From NCBI GenBank assembly GCA_022766605.1, contig JALEOH010000030.1, forward strand, positions 1 through 64,000: a stretch of DNA of 64,000 nt, given 5' to 3'. Origin of the DNA: Ezakiella sp. (GTDB lineage Bacteria; Bacillota; Clostridia; Tissierellales; Peptoniphilaceae). Position numbers and translations under genes: made by a program. The notes beneath the pieces are model-generated. The model saw only the letters and a list, made by a program, of their open reading frames with translations, did not search any database and was not told the DNA's origin. Position 1 is the first letter of the stretch, and every line of letters starts with the position of its first letter. Below are positions 23,964 through 33,380 of this stretch, piece by piece.

Positions 23964-26900
23964 TTAATTAAAGACATCTATTGTCTCCGATTGAGAATCA
24001 CCAGTATTATCTGTATTCTCTTCGTCCTCCTTAGGCTTTACCTGAGGAGGTTGCGGTTTATCATTGTTATTTTCATTATCTTCATCCTTGTCATCTTTAT
24101 TACTTGGATTAAAGATATCACCAGAGCTTGTATTTGTATTGCTCTCACCGAATGGATCCTCGCTTGGAGAGAATATATCTATTGTCTCCTCTGGTTCAGT
24201 GTTCTCTGCATTGTGGATATCGCAAGTCTCGGTTGGAACGCGATATTGCATATCCGATGGAATTACTCCACCATTTAACTCAGGGTCATATGGAGGAGTG
24301 GTCTGGATCATTACTCTTTCCTCACAAAGATCTTCTGGGCAAAATTCATTTGCAAGCTTTCCTGATTCAGTACAAATCTTAACTTTTACGTGTACATCAC
24401 AGGTTTCGGTTGGAACGGTTCCTGGAGCAAAGATTTCAGTTCTAACTTGGTTACCACGTGGATCTTGCGCACAAAATTCTCCTGGAAGCTTGCCTGAAGT
24501 TATACATACGCTTTTTCTTACAATGCCTTCGGGTTCTTTAAATTCACTAACTGGACTTAGATTTTCGTGTATCCTACTCATTACATATTGCCACAATTGA
24601 GCAGCAATCATCGAGTTTTTAGTCATAGTAATCTTTGGACTATCACTTCCAATCCAAGTGCCCGCAACTAAGTGATCGGTAAATCCGCAGAACCATAAGT
24701 CAGCGGTATTTTGAGTTGTACCGGTTTTACCAGCGACGACTTGATTTGGAATTTTAGCCGAGCTTCCAAGACCATTTGTAACAACGGTTCTTAAAATATC
24801 TTTCATAATATAAGCCGTTTCGGGCTTTGCAACTTGAACTGGAGTTGGAGAATATTCCAATAGAATATTTCCATCTTTGTCAAGAACTTTGGTATATGAA
24901 GTTGGTTTTAGATATTTGCCCTCATTTGCAATTGAACCAAAGGCGGCTGTAAGTCTTAGAGGGGTAATGCCTCTAGTAGATCCTCCAAGGGCAATTGAGG
25001 CGGCATATTCATCATTGACTTTAGGGTTTTCACTTGCAGTAATAAAATCATCTCGTTCTGGATGTTCAGTATTGATTATGCCCATTCTTTCAAGATATGG
25101 CAGCACTCTTTTTACGCCAACTGAATTTAACACTTTTACTGCCGATACATTGATCGATTGTTCAACCGCATATCTTAAACTGTGTATACCCTTGTAACCT
25201 GAGTACCAGTTGTTTGGCCAAACTTTGCCACCAACTATATAAGGCACATCGTCGATTGCTGAGGCAGCTGTAAATCCATTTTCCAGTGCAGGAAGATATA
25301 CTCCTACGGGCTTAAAGGTAGAGCCAGGTTGCCTCGAGCTTTGAGTTGCACGATTGAGGAATCTATTGCCATCCACGTCACGCCCACCAATCATGGCGTG
25401 AATATGACCTGTGTGGTAGTCTAAGACTATCATTGCCGATTGTGGTTGTGGAACTCCTTTGCGATTTCTTGAAACTTGTGAACCATTTATTAGAAGATAT
25501 TCTCCACTAGTCTTAAATAGATCTTTATTTTTATCAATCGCGACCTTGTCAATGACTAAAAAGCCATCTTTTACATTAAAATCATTTCTCTCAATGGGTA
25601 GGCCTGCAACTTCGTGACTAACTAGAGTCTTTTGATTATCAATTGTATAATAATCCATGACATCTATATATCCTGGATAGGCTTTTAATTTCTTAGTCTT
25701 TAGTAGAAGATCTCCAGCATCATTATATTGCCACTCGCCAGGTGCAAGATAGATATCTTCTGTATCGTTCCATAGTAGATTTTCCTTAGCTAGGTAGATG
25801 AAATTTCCATTATCATCAACTAGATTATTATATTGGTCGGGTTTTATATCTACAAGCAGAGGGGCTCTTGCATTGTCAATATTACCAAGTAGTATTTGGA
25901 CGAAGTTCTCATATGCCTCTTCCATTATTTTTTGATAGCCTACATTAATAGTGGAATAGATTTTAATTCCACCATAGAATAGAGTTTCTTGAGCTTGTTC
26001 TTTACTCCAACCGTATTTATCCATAAGGTCCTCGACTACTTGAGTTTGAACATAGTCCATAAAATAGTTGGTAATATCAGTCGTCTTTTGTTCACCGGGT
26101 TTAATTAGCGTCTTCATATCCACTTCCATTGCCTCTTTATATTGAGAATCAGTGATATAACCGACTTCATTCATTCTTTTTAAAACTATTTTTGCACGAT
26201 TTTCATTTTTGTCATTAAAGACGAGAATATAATTTTGACCTAGAAGCTCTGTTTGACCAACTTTATACATGGTCTCAGAGTTATAGTCATTAGTAAGCAC
26301 TCTAAAATAAGGAGGATAAGAGGTGGGACTTTTTACAATTGCAGCAAGCATTGCACATTCTGCAAGATTAAGCTCATCAACTGATTTAGAAAAATAGGTT
26401 TGAGCAGCCTCCTCAACTCCATAAGCATTTTGTCCAAGCGAGATTCTATTTAAATAGGCTTCGATGATTTGCTCTTTGGAAAGCCTTTTTTCAATGTCAA
26501 CGGCCATTACTATTTCGGTAAGTTTTCTTTGAAGTTTTCTCTCTCCAGAAAGGAAAGTATTTTTAACTAACTGTTGGGTAATAGTACTTCCTCCGCGCAT
26601 TCTTCCACCAGTTGTAAAGGAATCTCTAATACTAGCTAATATCCCTATTGGGTCAAAGCCAATATGCTCATAAAATCTTTCATCTTCCATTGCTACAAAA
26701 GCATTTATTAAATTCTTTGGCATTTTTTCTATACCAACCATGGTGCGGTATTCTGCAGACTGCACCTTTTCTATCAAATTGCCATTTTGATCATAAATTG
26801 TAGAGGTCTGGTTGAGATCACTATTGATAAGCGTGGTGTCAACTGTTGGAACCTCTTGCATTATCTTAACAGCCGACAAGCCCAGTATGGTGAATAATAC

Positions 26901-26978
26901 TATTAATGCAATCAATAATGTATAAAATATATATCCAATGAGCTTTAGCGGCGTCAGCGGTCGATTTCTGTGCGACAT
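23964..26978 (-). CDS. Class A penicillin-binding protein (PBP1A type)
   Basis: Bifunctional peptidoglycan polymerase and cross-linker at the outer membrane face. One N-terminal membrane anchor lies at about residues 12-35. The GT51 glycosyltransferase has EDERFYEHIGFD and GGSTITQQLVKN. The transpeptidase has S-T-F-K in QPGSTFKPVGVY (near residue 570), and KTGTT. The C-terminal 180 residues carry cysteine-rich repeats of the form SGKLPGEFC and PTETCD-x-H (CDVH, CDIH), then an acidic Asn/Asp/Glu/Lys/Pro-rich tail of about 70 residues ending IDVFN. The length (1004 aa) exceeds the usual 700-850 because of this tail. The start follows AAGGGAG. Confidence 0.94.
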   Translation of the reverse strand: MSHRNRPLTPLKLIGYIFYTLLIALIVLFTILGLSAVKIMQEVPTVDTTLINSDLNQTSTIYDQNGNLIEKVQSAEYRTMVGIEKMPKNLINAFVAMEDERFYEHIGFDPIGILASIRDSFTTGGRMRGGSTITQQLVKNTFLSGERKLQRKLTEIVMAVDIEKRLSKEQIIEAYLNRISLGQNAYGVEEAAQTYFSKSVDELNLAECAMLAAIVKSPTSYPPYFRVLTNDYNSETMYKVGQTELLGQNYILVFNDKNENRAKIVLKRMNEVGYITDSQYKEAMEVDMKTLIKPGEQKTTDITNYFMDYVQTQVVEDLMDKYGWSKEQAQETLFYGGIKIYSTINVGYQKIMEEAYENFVQILLGNIDNARAPLLVDIKPDQYNNLVDDNGNFIYLAKENLLWNDTEDIYLAPGEWQYNDAGDLLLKTKKLKAYPGYIDVMDYYTIDNQKTLVSHEVAGLPIERNDFNVKDGFLVIDKVAIDKNKDLFKTSGEYLLINGSQVSRNRKGVPQPQSAMIVLDYHTGHIHAMIGGRDVDGNRFLNRATQSSRQPGSTFKPVGVYLPALENGFTAASAIDDVPYIVGGKVWPNNWYSGYKGIHSLRYAVEQSINVSAVKVLNSVGVKRVLPYLERMGIINTEHPERDDFITASENPKVNDEYAASIALGGSTRGITPLRLTAAFGSIANEGKYLKPTSYTKVLDKDGNILLEYSPTPVQVAKPETAYIMKDILRTVVTNGLGSSAKIPNQVVAGKTGTTQNTADLWFCGFTDHLVAGTWIGSDSPKITMTKNSMIAAQLWQYVMSRIHENLSPVSEFKEPEGIVRKSVCITSGKLPGEFCAQDPRGNQVRTEIFAPGTVPTETCDVHVKVKICTESGKLANEFCPEDLCEERVMIQTTPPYDPELNGGVIPSDMQYRVPTETCDIHNAENTEPEETIDIFSPSEDPFGESNTNTSSGDIFNPSNKDDKDEDNENNNDKPQPPQVKPKEDEENTDNTGDSQSETIDVFN

Positions 26979-27021
26979 AATTTTCTCCCTTCTTTACGGA
27001 TGTCCCTTAAGAATATACTTA

Positions 27022-27050
27022 ATTATATCATATTTTACTGATAAAGACAA
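27022..27050 (-). promoter_or_regulatory. Promoter of the penicillin-binding protein gene
   Basis: On the minus strand, TTGTCT (27050-27045), 17 nt, TGA-TATAAT (-10 at 27027-27022), an extended -10 promoter about 45 nt before the start. Confidence 0.7.
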
Positions 27051-27091
27051 AATAATAGTATTTCTACTATATTTCTCTAATATAAAAATAA

Positions 27092-27121
27092 AAATAGCCT
27101 GGCATAGCCAAACTATTTTTG
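27092..27121 (-). terminator. Terminator of the small lipoprotein gene
   Basis: Minus-strand AATAG-TT-TGGC-TAT-GCCA-GG-CTATT hairpin immediately after the stop, followed by TTTATTTTTAT. Confidence 0.75.
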
Positions 27122-27124
27122 CTT

Positions 27125-27631
27125 TTAATTTATTCCAAGAGGACCCTCTGCGAATGAAATTTTTTTATCTGTAATTTTGATCTTATATTCATAATTACGA
27201 CTTAGCTCATTATCGCCAGTGAAATTAACTGTATAATTGATTTTATAATATTCTCCATCTTGTTTTAATGAATTTAATTTAAAATCAGCTTTTTTATAGC
27301 CGCTTAAATAATATACTGGATTGGGCAATTCTCTACTACGCATGATTTGATCGAGCATATCATCTGTAAAATAATTTTTAAGACCATCTACATAGTCTAT
27401 ATATTTTTTGTTATCATGCTCTATTTCTCTCACTTCATTTTCTTCTAGGCCAAGATAGCTTTCCTCCTTAAAAAATGGATCGATATCCCCTTTAGTTTCA
27501 TTAATTAATTCAACTTGTTTATAAAATTCGGTAAAGCCATCCGATACAATTTTTTCTATTTTATTTCCATTGCAAGCACTAAATAATAATGCTATCGTAA
27601 GTAGCAAAGTGGCATATATCCTTTTATTCAT
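27125..27631 (-). CDS. Small secreted lipoprotein of unknown function
   Basis: A 168-residue protein starting MNKRIYATLL with a lipoprotein signal and lipobox FSAC (Cys20), so it should be membrane-anchored outside the cell. I place the start at 27631 because GGAGGTAATT precedes this ATG; an in-frame ATG seven codons upstream has no ribosome site. The mature part is mixed alpha/beta, ending in a beta-rich segment (YKINYTVNFTGDNELSRNYEYKI-like, seen in pieces), reminiscent of DUF4878/NTF2-like folds, but that is weak. It has its own promoter and terminator, so it is monocistronic. Confidence 0.75.
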   Translation of the reverse strand: MNKRIYATLLLTIALLFSACNGNKIEKIVSDGFTEFYKQVELINETKGDIDPFFKEESYLGLEENEVREIEHDNKKYIDYVDGLKNYFTDDMLDQIMRSRELPNPVYYLSGYKKADFKLNSLKQDGEYYKINYTVNFTGDNELSRNYEYKIKITDKKISFAEGPLGIN

Positions 27632-27652
27632 AATTACCTCCAATATTAACAT

Positions 27653-28003
27653 TTAGAACTTTATTGCTAAACAATAATTAAGTTGTTGATATAGAATATC
27701 ATATAATTATCAAATTGTCAAATATAATGTAACACATTTAAAAATGGCAAATTACATAATAACTCAATAAATAATAATCAATATTGATTAGATTCAAATA
27801 AATGTATTGTCTATATATCGTTACGCACTAAAAAAATAAAATATTATATTTATAAGCTTATAAAATAATTGTGCATGACAATGTGTGAATATCTAGATTT
27901 ATGATTTCAACATGTCGTATTTTTTTGACTTAACTATATTCGACAAAGAAAAAAAATTATGATATAATAAGTTTGTACGAGATCTGTTTTGAAGGAGGAT
28001 AAT
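27653..28003 (+). other. Divergent intergenic region with two promoters and palindromes
   Basis: About 350 nt without a gene. It holds the minus-strand promoter of the lipoprotein (TTGACA at 27721-27716, 17 nt, TATTCT at 27698-27693) and the plus-strand promoter of ireB (TCGACA 27940-27945, 17 nt, TGA-TATAAT with -10 at 27963-27968). In between is very AT-rich DNA with short perfect palindromes (ATCAATATTGAT near 27778, and ATAAGCTTAT near 27856). No convincing small ORF or RNA fold was seen. Confidence 0.6.
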
Positions 28004-28255
28004 GTGGATTTTGATAAGACTATGAAGTTTGAAGCTCGCAATGAAAATAAATTATCTGCAAGAGAAATATTAGAAAGTGTTTATAATGCCCTTGGTGAAA
28101 AGGGCTATGATCCTGTAAATCAAATTATCGGATATATATTATCAGGTGATCCAACTTATATTACTAGTCACAATGGAGCTAGATCACTTATTACAAGAAT
28201 TGAAAGAGACGAGCTTTTAGAAGAAGTTATAAAGGAATATTTAAATCTTGACTAA
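28004..28255 (+). CDS. ireB: IreB-family regulatory phosphoprotein (UPF0297)
   Basis: An 83-residue protein of the IreB family, a substrate of the Ser/Thr kinase IreK that affects cephalosporin tolerance in Enterococcus. The family hallmarks are clear: a KTMKF start region with the phosphorylatable Thr, [19 protein letters not shown], and [23 protein letters not shown]. The true start is GTG 28004, five nt after AAGGAGG. A longer reading from TTG 27989 would run through the ribosome site itself. It heads the conserved ireB-ruvX-DUF1292 cluster. Confidence 0.92.
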   Translation: MDFDKTMKFEARNENKLSAREILESVYNALGEKGYDPVNQIIGYILSGDPTYITSHNGARSLITRIERDELLEEVIKEYLNLD

Positions 28256-28664
28256 AGCAGTTATGGCACTTGATATTGGTGATGCATCAATTGGCATTGC
28301 TATATCAGATACACTCCTATCATGTGCATTTCCACTCTCTACAATTAAAAGAAAGTCTAAAGAGGATGATATTAAAAAATTAGAGGAAATTGTATCTAGT
28401 CGAGATATAGATAAGTTGGTGGTTGGATTGCCACTTGACATAGAGGGTAATATTGGCCCACAGGCTAAGAAAGTAAGGAAGTTTGCTAATTATATTAAAA
28501 AGAGTCTTGACATTGATATAGAATATATTGATGAGAGATTTACTACTAAAATGGCAAATCAAACGATGTATGCCATGGGCGTTAAGGATGGAAAGAAAAA
28601 GGGTATAGAGGATGCACTAGCAGCATCATATATATTGGAAATATATCTTAAAAAGATTAAATAA
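28248..28664 (+). CDS. ruvX: RuvX/YqgF Holliday-junction resolvase-like nuclease
   Basis: RNase H-fold protein of the YqgF/RuvX family, implicated in pre-16S rRNA end processing and possibly junction resolution. First acidic motif [16 protein letters not shown], second in YIDERFTT (residues about 95-102), third in [12 protein letters not shown], so all catalytic acids are present. 138 aa is normal. The start is TTG 28248, overlapping ireB by 8 nt with AAAGGAA about 10 nt upstream; ATG 28263 is possible but has no ribosome site. Confidence 0.92.
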   Translation: MTKAVMALDIGDASIGIAISDTLLSCAFPLSTIKRKSKEDDIKKLEEIVSSRDIDKLVVGLPLDIEGNIGPQAKKVRKFANYIKKSLDIDIEYIDERFTTKMANQTMYAMGVKDGKKKGIEDALAASYILEIYLKKIK

Positions 28665-28674
28665 AGGGGAATTT

Positions 28675-28929
28675 ATGCCAGAGACATTGGCTTTATTTGA
28701 TGAGCTTGGAAGTCCGCGTGATTTTTTAGTTCAAGAAAGATTTTATGTAGAAGGTCAAGAATATATTGCTATAAGTAAAAGGGATGAACTTGCCGTTGAT
28801 CCTATATTTTTGCGTGTGGAAATAGATAATTCTGGCAATGAAATCTATCTACAACCTCTTAATGAAGAGATCAAAACAGTTTTATCAGTTTATAATGACA
28901 ATAATGCAAAATTAAATTTATTAAATTAA
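28675..28929 (+). CDS. DUF1292 protein (YrzB-like)
   Basis: An 84-residue acidic protein with the DUF1292 pattern: LFDELGSPRDFLVQERFYVEGQEYIAI near the N-terminus and an alternating beta segment after it. Function unknown. It sits directly after ireB and ruvX, an arrangement conserved in many Firmicutes, which supports the family call. AAGGGGAATTT before ATG. Confidence 0.85.
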   Translation: MPETLALFDELGSPRDFLVQERFYVEGQEYIAISKRDELAVDPIFLRVEIDNSGNEIYLQPLNEEIKTVLSVYNDNNAKLNLLN

Positions 28930-28940
28930 AAGGAGAGATA

Positions 28941-30593
28941 ATGTCTAAAGGATTAAAGATTATTCCACTAGGAGGTCTGCAGGAGATTGGTAAGAATATT
29001 ACCGCTTTTGAATATGAAGATGAAATAATAGTAGTCGACTGCGGGATGACCTTTCCTGGTGATGAAATGCTTGGGGTAGATATAGTTATCCCAGATGTAA
29101 GTTATTTGGTGGAAAATGCAAATAAGGTTAAGGCATTTTTCATAACTCATGGTCATGAGGATCACATTGGAGCTATTCCATATGTTTTAAATAGGGTAAA
29201 TGCACCTATTTATTCATTAAAGTTAACAAATGCTCTAATTAAAAATAAAATAAAAGAATTTAGTCTAGATCTAGAACTAAATGATGTCAATTATGGAGAT
29301 GTAATTACAGTGGGGCCATTTAAAGTGGAATTTATTGCTATCACACACTCGATTCCAGATGCAGCTTCACTTGCAATTCACACTCCGGTGGGAACAGTCT
29401 TCCATACAGGGGATTTTAAAATCGACTTTACTCCAATTGACGGAGTTAAACCTGATCTTAGCCGTATAGCTGAGATTGGTCAAAAGGGAGTAGCCCTTTT
29501 ACTTGCTGATTCAACCAATGTAGAACGCTCGGGATTTAATGAAAGTGAAGCAACGATTGGTGAAACTTTAAATGAATTATTCCAAGATGTCGATGGTAGA
29601 ATACTCGTTGCCACTTTTGCATCTAATGTACATCGTGTGCAACAGATAATAAATGCTGCTGAAAAGCACGATCGTTTTGTTGCATTAAGTGGTAGATCCA
29701 TGTTAAATGTCGCAAATACTGCTATGGAGCTTGGATATCTGCATTGCAAGGAGAAGACATTGGTCGATATAAATCAGATCCATCAATATCCACCAGAAAA
29801 AGTTTGTTTGATAATGACCGGTTCTCAAGGTGAGCCTATGAGTGCACTTACTAGAATTGCAAATGATGAACATAGAAAGATTAAGCTTACCAACAAAGAT
29901 ACTATAATTATTTCGGCTAATCCAATTCCTGGAAATGAAAAGGCGATAACCGGAGTTATAAATAAGCTAATGGAAAAAGATGCAAATGTAATTTATTCAG
30001 CACTTGCTCCAGTGCATGTTTCAGGACATGCTTGCGCAGAGGAATTAAAGATAATGCATAGCCTTGTTAAGCCGAAGTATTTTATGCCTGTTCATGGCGA
30101 GGTTAAGCATCAAAAAACTCATGCAAAACTTGCCGAGGATCTTGGAATGAATAGTAAGAATATCTTTGTTCAAGAAAATGGCGATGTTATGGAGCTTACA
30201 AAGAGAAGCTTTAAGAAGATCGATCATATTGATAATGAGGATGTATTGGTAGATGGTCTTGGAGTCGGAGATGTTGGAAATGTAGTTTTAAGAGATAGAA
30301 AGCATCTTTCAGAAGATGGTTTAATAGTCGTCACTCTAACCATGAGTGCAGATGATGGAAGGATACTCGCCGGTCCCGATATAATAAGTCGTGGATTTGT
30401 CTATGTTAAAGAAAATGAAGATATTATGGAGTCGCTACTTCAAAAGTTAAGGCAGATTGTAAATACTCTTCGCGAGAAGGGCATAGATGATTGGAATACG
30501 ATGAAAACAACTATTAGAGATGAGTTAAGGAGATTTTTACTCGATAAGATCGGTAGAAATCCAATGATATTAACCATCTTTACGGAAGTTTAG
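28941..30593 (+). CDS. rnj: Ribonuclease J
   Basis: Endo- and 5'-3' exoribonuclease central to mRNA decay and rRNA maturation in Gram-positives. The metallo-beta-lactamase motif HGHEDHIGA is at about residues 73-81, followed by later metal ligands (HTGDFK) and the beta-CASP segment with TGSQGEPMSAL and SANPIPGNE. The C-terminal domain carries SRGFVYVKE. 550 aa is normal. GGAGAG precedes the ATG; it follows DUF1292 after 11 nt and may share its transcript. Confidence 0.95.
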   Translation: MSKGLKIIPLGGLQEIGKNITAFEYEDEIIVVDCGMTFPGDEMLGVDIVIPDVSYLVENANKVKAFFITHGHEDHIGAIPYVLNRVNAPIYSLKLTNALIKNKIKEFSLDLELNDVNYGDVITVGPFKVEFIAITHSIPDAASLAIHTPVGTVFHTGDFKIDFTPIDGVKPDLSRIAEIGQKGVALLLADSTNVERSGFNESEATIGETLNELFQDVDGRILVATFASNVHRVQQIINAAEKHDRFVALSGRSMLNVANTAMELGYLHCKEKTLVDINQIHQYPPEKVCLIMTGSQGEPMSALTRIANDEHRKIKLTNKDTIIISANPIPGNEKAITGVINKLMEKDANVIYSALAPVHVSGHACAEELKIMHSLVKPKYFMPVHGEVKHQKTHAKLAEDLGMNSKNIFVQENGDVMELTKRSFKKIDHIDNEDVLVDGLGVGDVGNVVLRDRKHLSEDGLIVVTLTMSADDGRILAGPDIISRGFVYVKENEDIMESLLQKLRQIVNTLREKGIDDWNTMKTTIRDELRRFLLDKIGRNPMILTIFTEV

Positions 30594-30599
30594 ATATTC

Positions 30600-30629
30600 T
30601 TGAGCTAGCTCATTGATATAAATTAAAAT
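30600..30629 (+). promoter_or_regulatory. Palindrome overlapping a candidate queT promoter
   Basis: TGAGCTAGCTCA (30601-30612) is a perfect 12-nt palindrome lying on a possible -35 (TTGAGC 30600-30605) with TAAAAT at 30624-30629 (18 nt). The short region does not match a preQ1 riboswitch consensus that I can recognise. Confidence 0.4.
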
Positions 30630-30646
30630 AAGAGAGGAAAATAATT

Positions 30647-31138
30647 ATGAGATTTGACACTAAATATGTGACCAAGGCTGCACTCATAGCGGCGATGTAT
30701 GTGGTCCTTATACTTGTTCAGATGATTCCGGCAGCTTCTTTTACATTTGGAGCTGTGCAATTGAGACTTGCTGAGGGGCTGACACTGCTTCCATTTGTAG
30801 AGGCTGCAGCCATTCCAGGAGTATTTTTGGGTTGCTTAATAAGCAATATTATACTAGCTGGTGTATCGGGACTTGGTCTTGTGGATGTTATAGGAGGATC
30901 TCTTGTAACACTTGCAGCTGCATATTTAACTAGTAAGGCTAAGAATAAATATCTAGCAGCTGTGCCACCTGTATTATTAAATGGACTCATCGTGAGCATT
31001 TGGGTAAGTTATTATACCAATATGCCATATGGCATTACCGTTCTTGGAATTGCTGGGGGAGAAGCCCTGAGTGTATTTTTATTTGGCGGATTAGTGCTAT
31101 ATGTCTATGAACGTTCAAAGATTTTTAGGAGGTTCTAA
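30647..31138 (+). CDS. queT: QueT-family queuosine precursor transporter
   Basis: A 163-residue membrane S-component of an energy-coupling factor (ECF) transporter, predicted to import queuine or a queuosine precursor. Five to six helices. The family segments FTFGAVQLRLAEGLTLLPF and IPGVFLGCLISNI are clear. The ECF ATPases and T-component are not in the window. It starts after GAGAGG. The last base is shared with the mltG ATG, so it heads a tightly packed unit. Confidence 0.88.
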   Translation: MRFDTKYVTKAALIAAMYVVLILVQMIPAASFTFGAVQLRLAEGLTLLPFVEAAAIPGVFLGCLISNIILAGVSGLGLVDVIGGSLVTLAAAYLTSKAKNKYLAAVPPVLLNGLIVSIWVSYYTNMPYGITVLGIAGGEALSVFLFGGLVLYVYERSKIFRRF

Positions 31139-32175
31139 TGAACAAAAATGCAAAATGGATAGTTACTATACTTGCTATATTACTTGTAGTTGGCATAGTC
31201 TATTTTGGGGTAAAATCATATTTTGCAAAGATGTATAAGCCTATGGATAAAAAGGATACATCAATCATAAATGTAGAGATTCCAGAGGGAAGCTCGTTGT
31301 CAACTGTTGCGGAGATACTTCACTATGAGGGCTTAATTCGCAATGGAACTTTTTTTAAATCCAGAGTAGAGGAATTAGGTCATGAAAATGATATTCAATC
31401 GGGTGAATTCGCTTTGTCAAAATCTATGTCGGTAAATGATATTATCGAAGAAATAACAAGAAAACCTGAGGAAGTTGTATTAGAGGGGACTAAACTCGTA
31501 ATCCCCGAGGGATTTGAAAGAAAATTAATAGCCCAGAGGATTGAGGAGATGGGGCTTGGATCTAAAGAGGCCTTTATGCTGGCAAGTGAAGATAAATCTA
31601 AATATGAAGAAGAATTTCCATTTTTAAAGGAATTAAGTGCAGGTCAATCACTTGAGGGATATTTATTTCCAGCAACCTATAATATACTTCCAGATACAAG
31701 TGAAGAAGATATAGTTAGGCAAATGCTTGGTGCATTTAAGCTGAGAATGGATGCAAACTTTCCCGAAGGTAGTTATAATAATCTTAGCTTTAATGAAATC
31801 ATCACTCTTGCATCTATTATAGAAAGAGAGATAAAGGTCGATGATGAAAGACCAATTGCAGCTTCGGTTTTTTATAATAGAATAAATCAAGGCATGAGAC
31901 TACAATCATGTGCTACTGTTCAATTTATTTTAGGAGAGAGAAAGCCTGTTTTATCGGAAGCAGAAACCAAAATAGATTCACCATTTAACACTTATATCAA
32001 CGATGGACTTCCACCAAGTCCAATAGCAAGCCCTGGAATGAAATCTATTATGGCAACTATAAATCCTGCTCAAACTGACTATCTATTTTTTGTTAAGACG
32101 GGAGAGGATGGTAGCCATACTTTTACCAAGACATATGAGGAACATTTAAAGAGCAAGGAGAATATGATAAGATGA
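31138..32175 (+). CDS. mltG: Endolytic peptidoglycan transglycosylase MltG (YceG-like)
   Basis: Membrane-anchored lytic transglycosylase that cuts nascent glycan chains. One N-terminal helix (about residues 8-27), a LysM-like part with VEIPEGSSLSTVAEIL, and the catalytic domain with ASIIEREIKVDDERP (catalytic Glu). The terminal motif is NTYINDGLPPSPIASPG. 345 aa is normal. It overlaps the U32 gene by 4 nt. mltG upstream of U32 genes and udk matches the B. subtilis yrrL-udk neighbourhood. Confidence 0.94.
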   Translation: MNKNAKWIVTILAILLVVGIVYFGVKSYFAKMYKPMDKKDTSIINVEIPEGSSLSTVAEILHYEGLIRNGTFFKSRVEELGHENDIQSGEFALSKSMSVNDIIEEITRKPEEVVLEGTKLVIPEGFERKLIAQRIEEMGLGSKEAFMLASEDKSKYEEEFPFLKELSAGQSLEGYLFPATYNILPDTSEEDIVRQMLGAFKLRMDANFPEGSYNNLSFNEIITLASIIEREIKVDDERPIAASVFYNRINQGMRLQSCATVQFILGERKPVLSEAETKIDSPFNTYINDGLPPSPIASPGMKSIMATINPAQTDYLFFVKTGEDGSHTFTKTYEEHLKSKENMIR

Positions 32176-33380
32176 TAGAGTTGCTTGCACCAGCTGGAGA
32201 CCTAAATAGATTAAAAATTGCAATAGATTATGGTGCAGATGCCATCTACCTTGGTGGAATGAGCTTTGGGTTGAGAAAGGGCGCCACCAATTTTACTAGA
32301 GAAGAGATGATTGAAGGCGTTAAATATGCACATGAGCGCAATAAAAAAGTATATGTCACTTTAAATATTATTCCGCACGAAGGCGACACCGATGGAATTG
32401 AAGAATACATTGTTTTTTTAGAAGATATCGGAGTGGATGCTGTAATAGTCAGTGATCCTGGTATATTTAATAAAGTCAAAAAATATAGTAATTTAGAAAT
32501 CCATATCTCAACGCAAGGCTCAGTTACCAATGCTGCCACTGCAAACTTCTGGTATGAATTAGGTGCTAAGAGAATAGTGCTAGCTCGTGAATTAAGCCTT
32601 GATGAGATAAAAAAGATACGCGAAAATATCCCAGATGATATGGATCTTGAGGCATTTTGCCATGGAGCGATGTGCATGAGTTATTCGGGTAGATGCTTGA
32701 TATCTAGCTATATGACCGGGCGAGATGCCAATCTTGGAGATTGCGCACATCCATGTCGATATAAATATTATCTAATGGAAGAAAAAAGGCCTGGAGAATA
32801 TTTTCCTATTGAAGAGACCGAGGGCGGAACTTATCTTATGAATTCTCGTGATCTTAAGACCATAACTTTTATCGATAAATTAATCGAAGCTGGTATTTAT
32901 TCTCTTAAGATCGAAGGCAGGATTAAGAGCGCATTTTATATTGCAACTATACTTCGTGCATATAGATCGGCAATAGATGCATATATGGCTGATCCAGAAA
33001 ATTATAAATTTGATGAAATATGGGATAGGGAAGTTTTGATGACTAGCCACAGGCCATTTACTGATGGATTTTTCTTTGGAAATCCTGGAGGTGAGGGACA
33101 ATTTAGCAAGTCCTCTGCATATACCTCAATGAGTCAATATAAAGGGGATGTCGTAAAGAGTGAGGATGGAAGGCTGTATATCAATCTCAAAAATGGAATA
33201 AATGAAGGAGATGAGCTAGAGATGATTGGTCCTAAGAGCTCATGCGATTTAAAGGTTTGCGATTTAAGAGATGAAAAGTTCAAGCAAGTTGAAAGAGCCA
33301 ATATTCCAAATAGTATTTATTCTATAAAATACGATGGAGAAGCAGAGAATAATTTTTTTATTAGAAAGGTTGTTAAATAG
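32172..33380 (+). CDS. Peptidase U32 family protein, TrhP-like
   Basis: Member of the U32 group; its relatives TrhP (E. coli YegQ, B. subtilis YrrN/YrrO) take part in 5-hydroxyuridine formation in tRNA. ELLAPAGD near the N-terminus and the cysteine segment FCHGAMCMSYSGRCLISSY plus GDCAHPCRY are characteristic. 402 aa. Only one U32 copy lies here, whereas B. subtilis has two in tandem plus trmR. The tRNA role is from relatives and from the gene neighbourhood, not shown by the sequence. The stop shares one base with the udk GTG start. Confidence 0.88.
   Translation: MIELLAPAGDLNRLKIAIDYGADAIYLGGMSFGLRKGATNFTREEMIEGVKYAHERNKKVYVTLNIIPHEGDTDGIEEYIVFLEDIGVDAVIVSDPGIFNKVKKYSNLEIHISTQGSVTNAATANFWYELGAKRIVLARELSLDEIKKIRENIPDDMDLEAFCHGAMCMSYSGRCLISSYMTGRDANLGDCAHPCRYKYYLMEEKRPGEYFPIEETEGGTYLMNSRDLKTITFIDKLIEAGIYSLKIEGRIKSAFYIATILRAYRSAIDAYMADPENYKFDEIWDREVLMTSHRPFTDGFFFGNPGGEGQFSKSSAYTSMSQYKGDVVKSEDGRLYINLKNGINEGDELEMIGPKSSCDLKVCDLRDEKFKQVERANIPNSIYSIKYDGEAENNFFIRKVVK

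Noticed and set aside
24064-24600. 178-codon plus-strand frame opposite the PBP gene
   Set aside because: Ser/Val/Leu-rich antisense shadow of the PBP tail; no start signal or recognisable domain.
27722-27939. Origin or attachment site in the AT-rich divergent region
   Set aside because: Only short chance-level palindromes; no DnaA-box cluster, integrase or direct repeats.
27989-28003. ireB start at TTG 27989
   Set aside because: The extra codons are the AAGGAGG ribosome site itself; GTG 28004 has ideal spacing.
30594-30646. preQ1 riboswitch before queT
   Set aside because: Region is only 53 nt and lacks the preQ1-I consensus; only a palindrome and a candidate promoter are visible.
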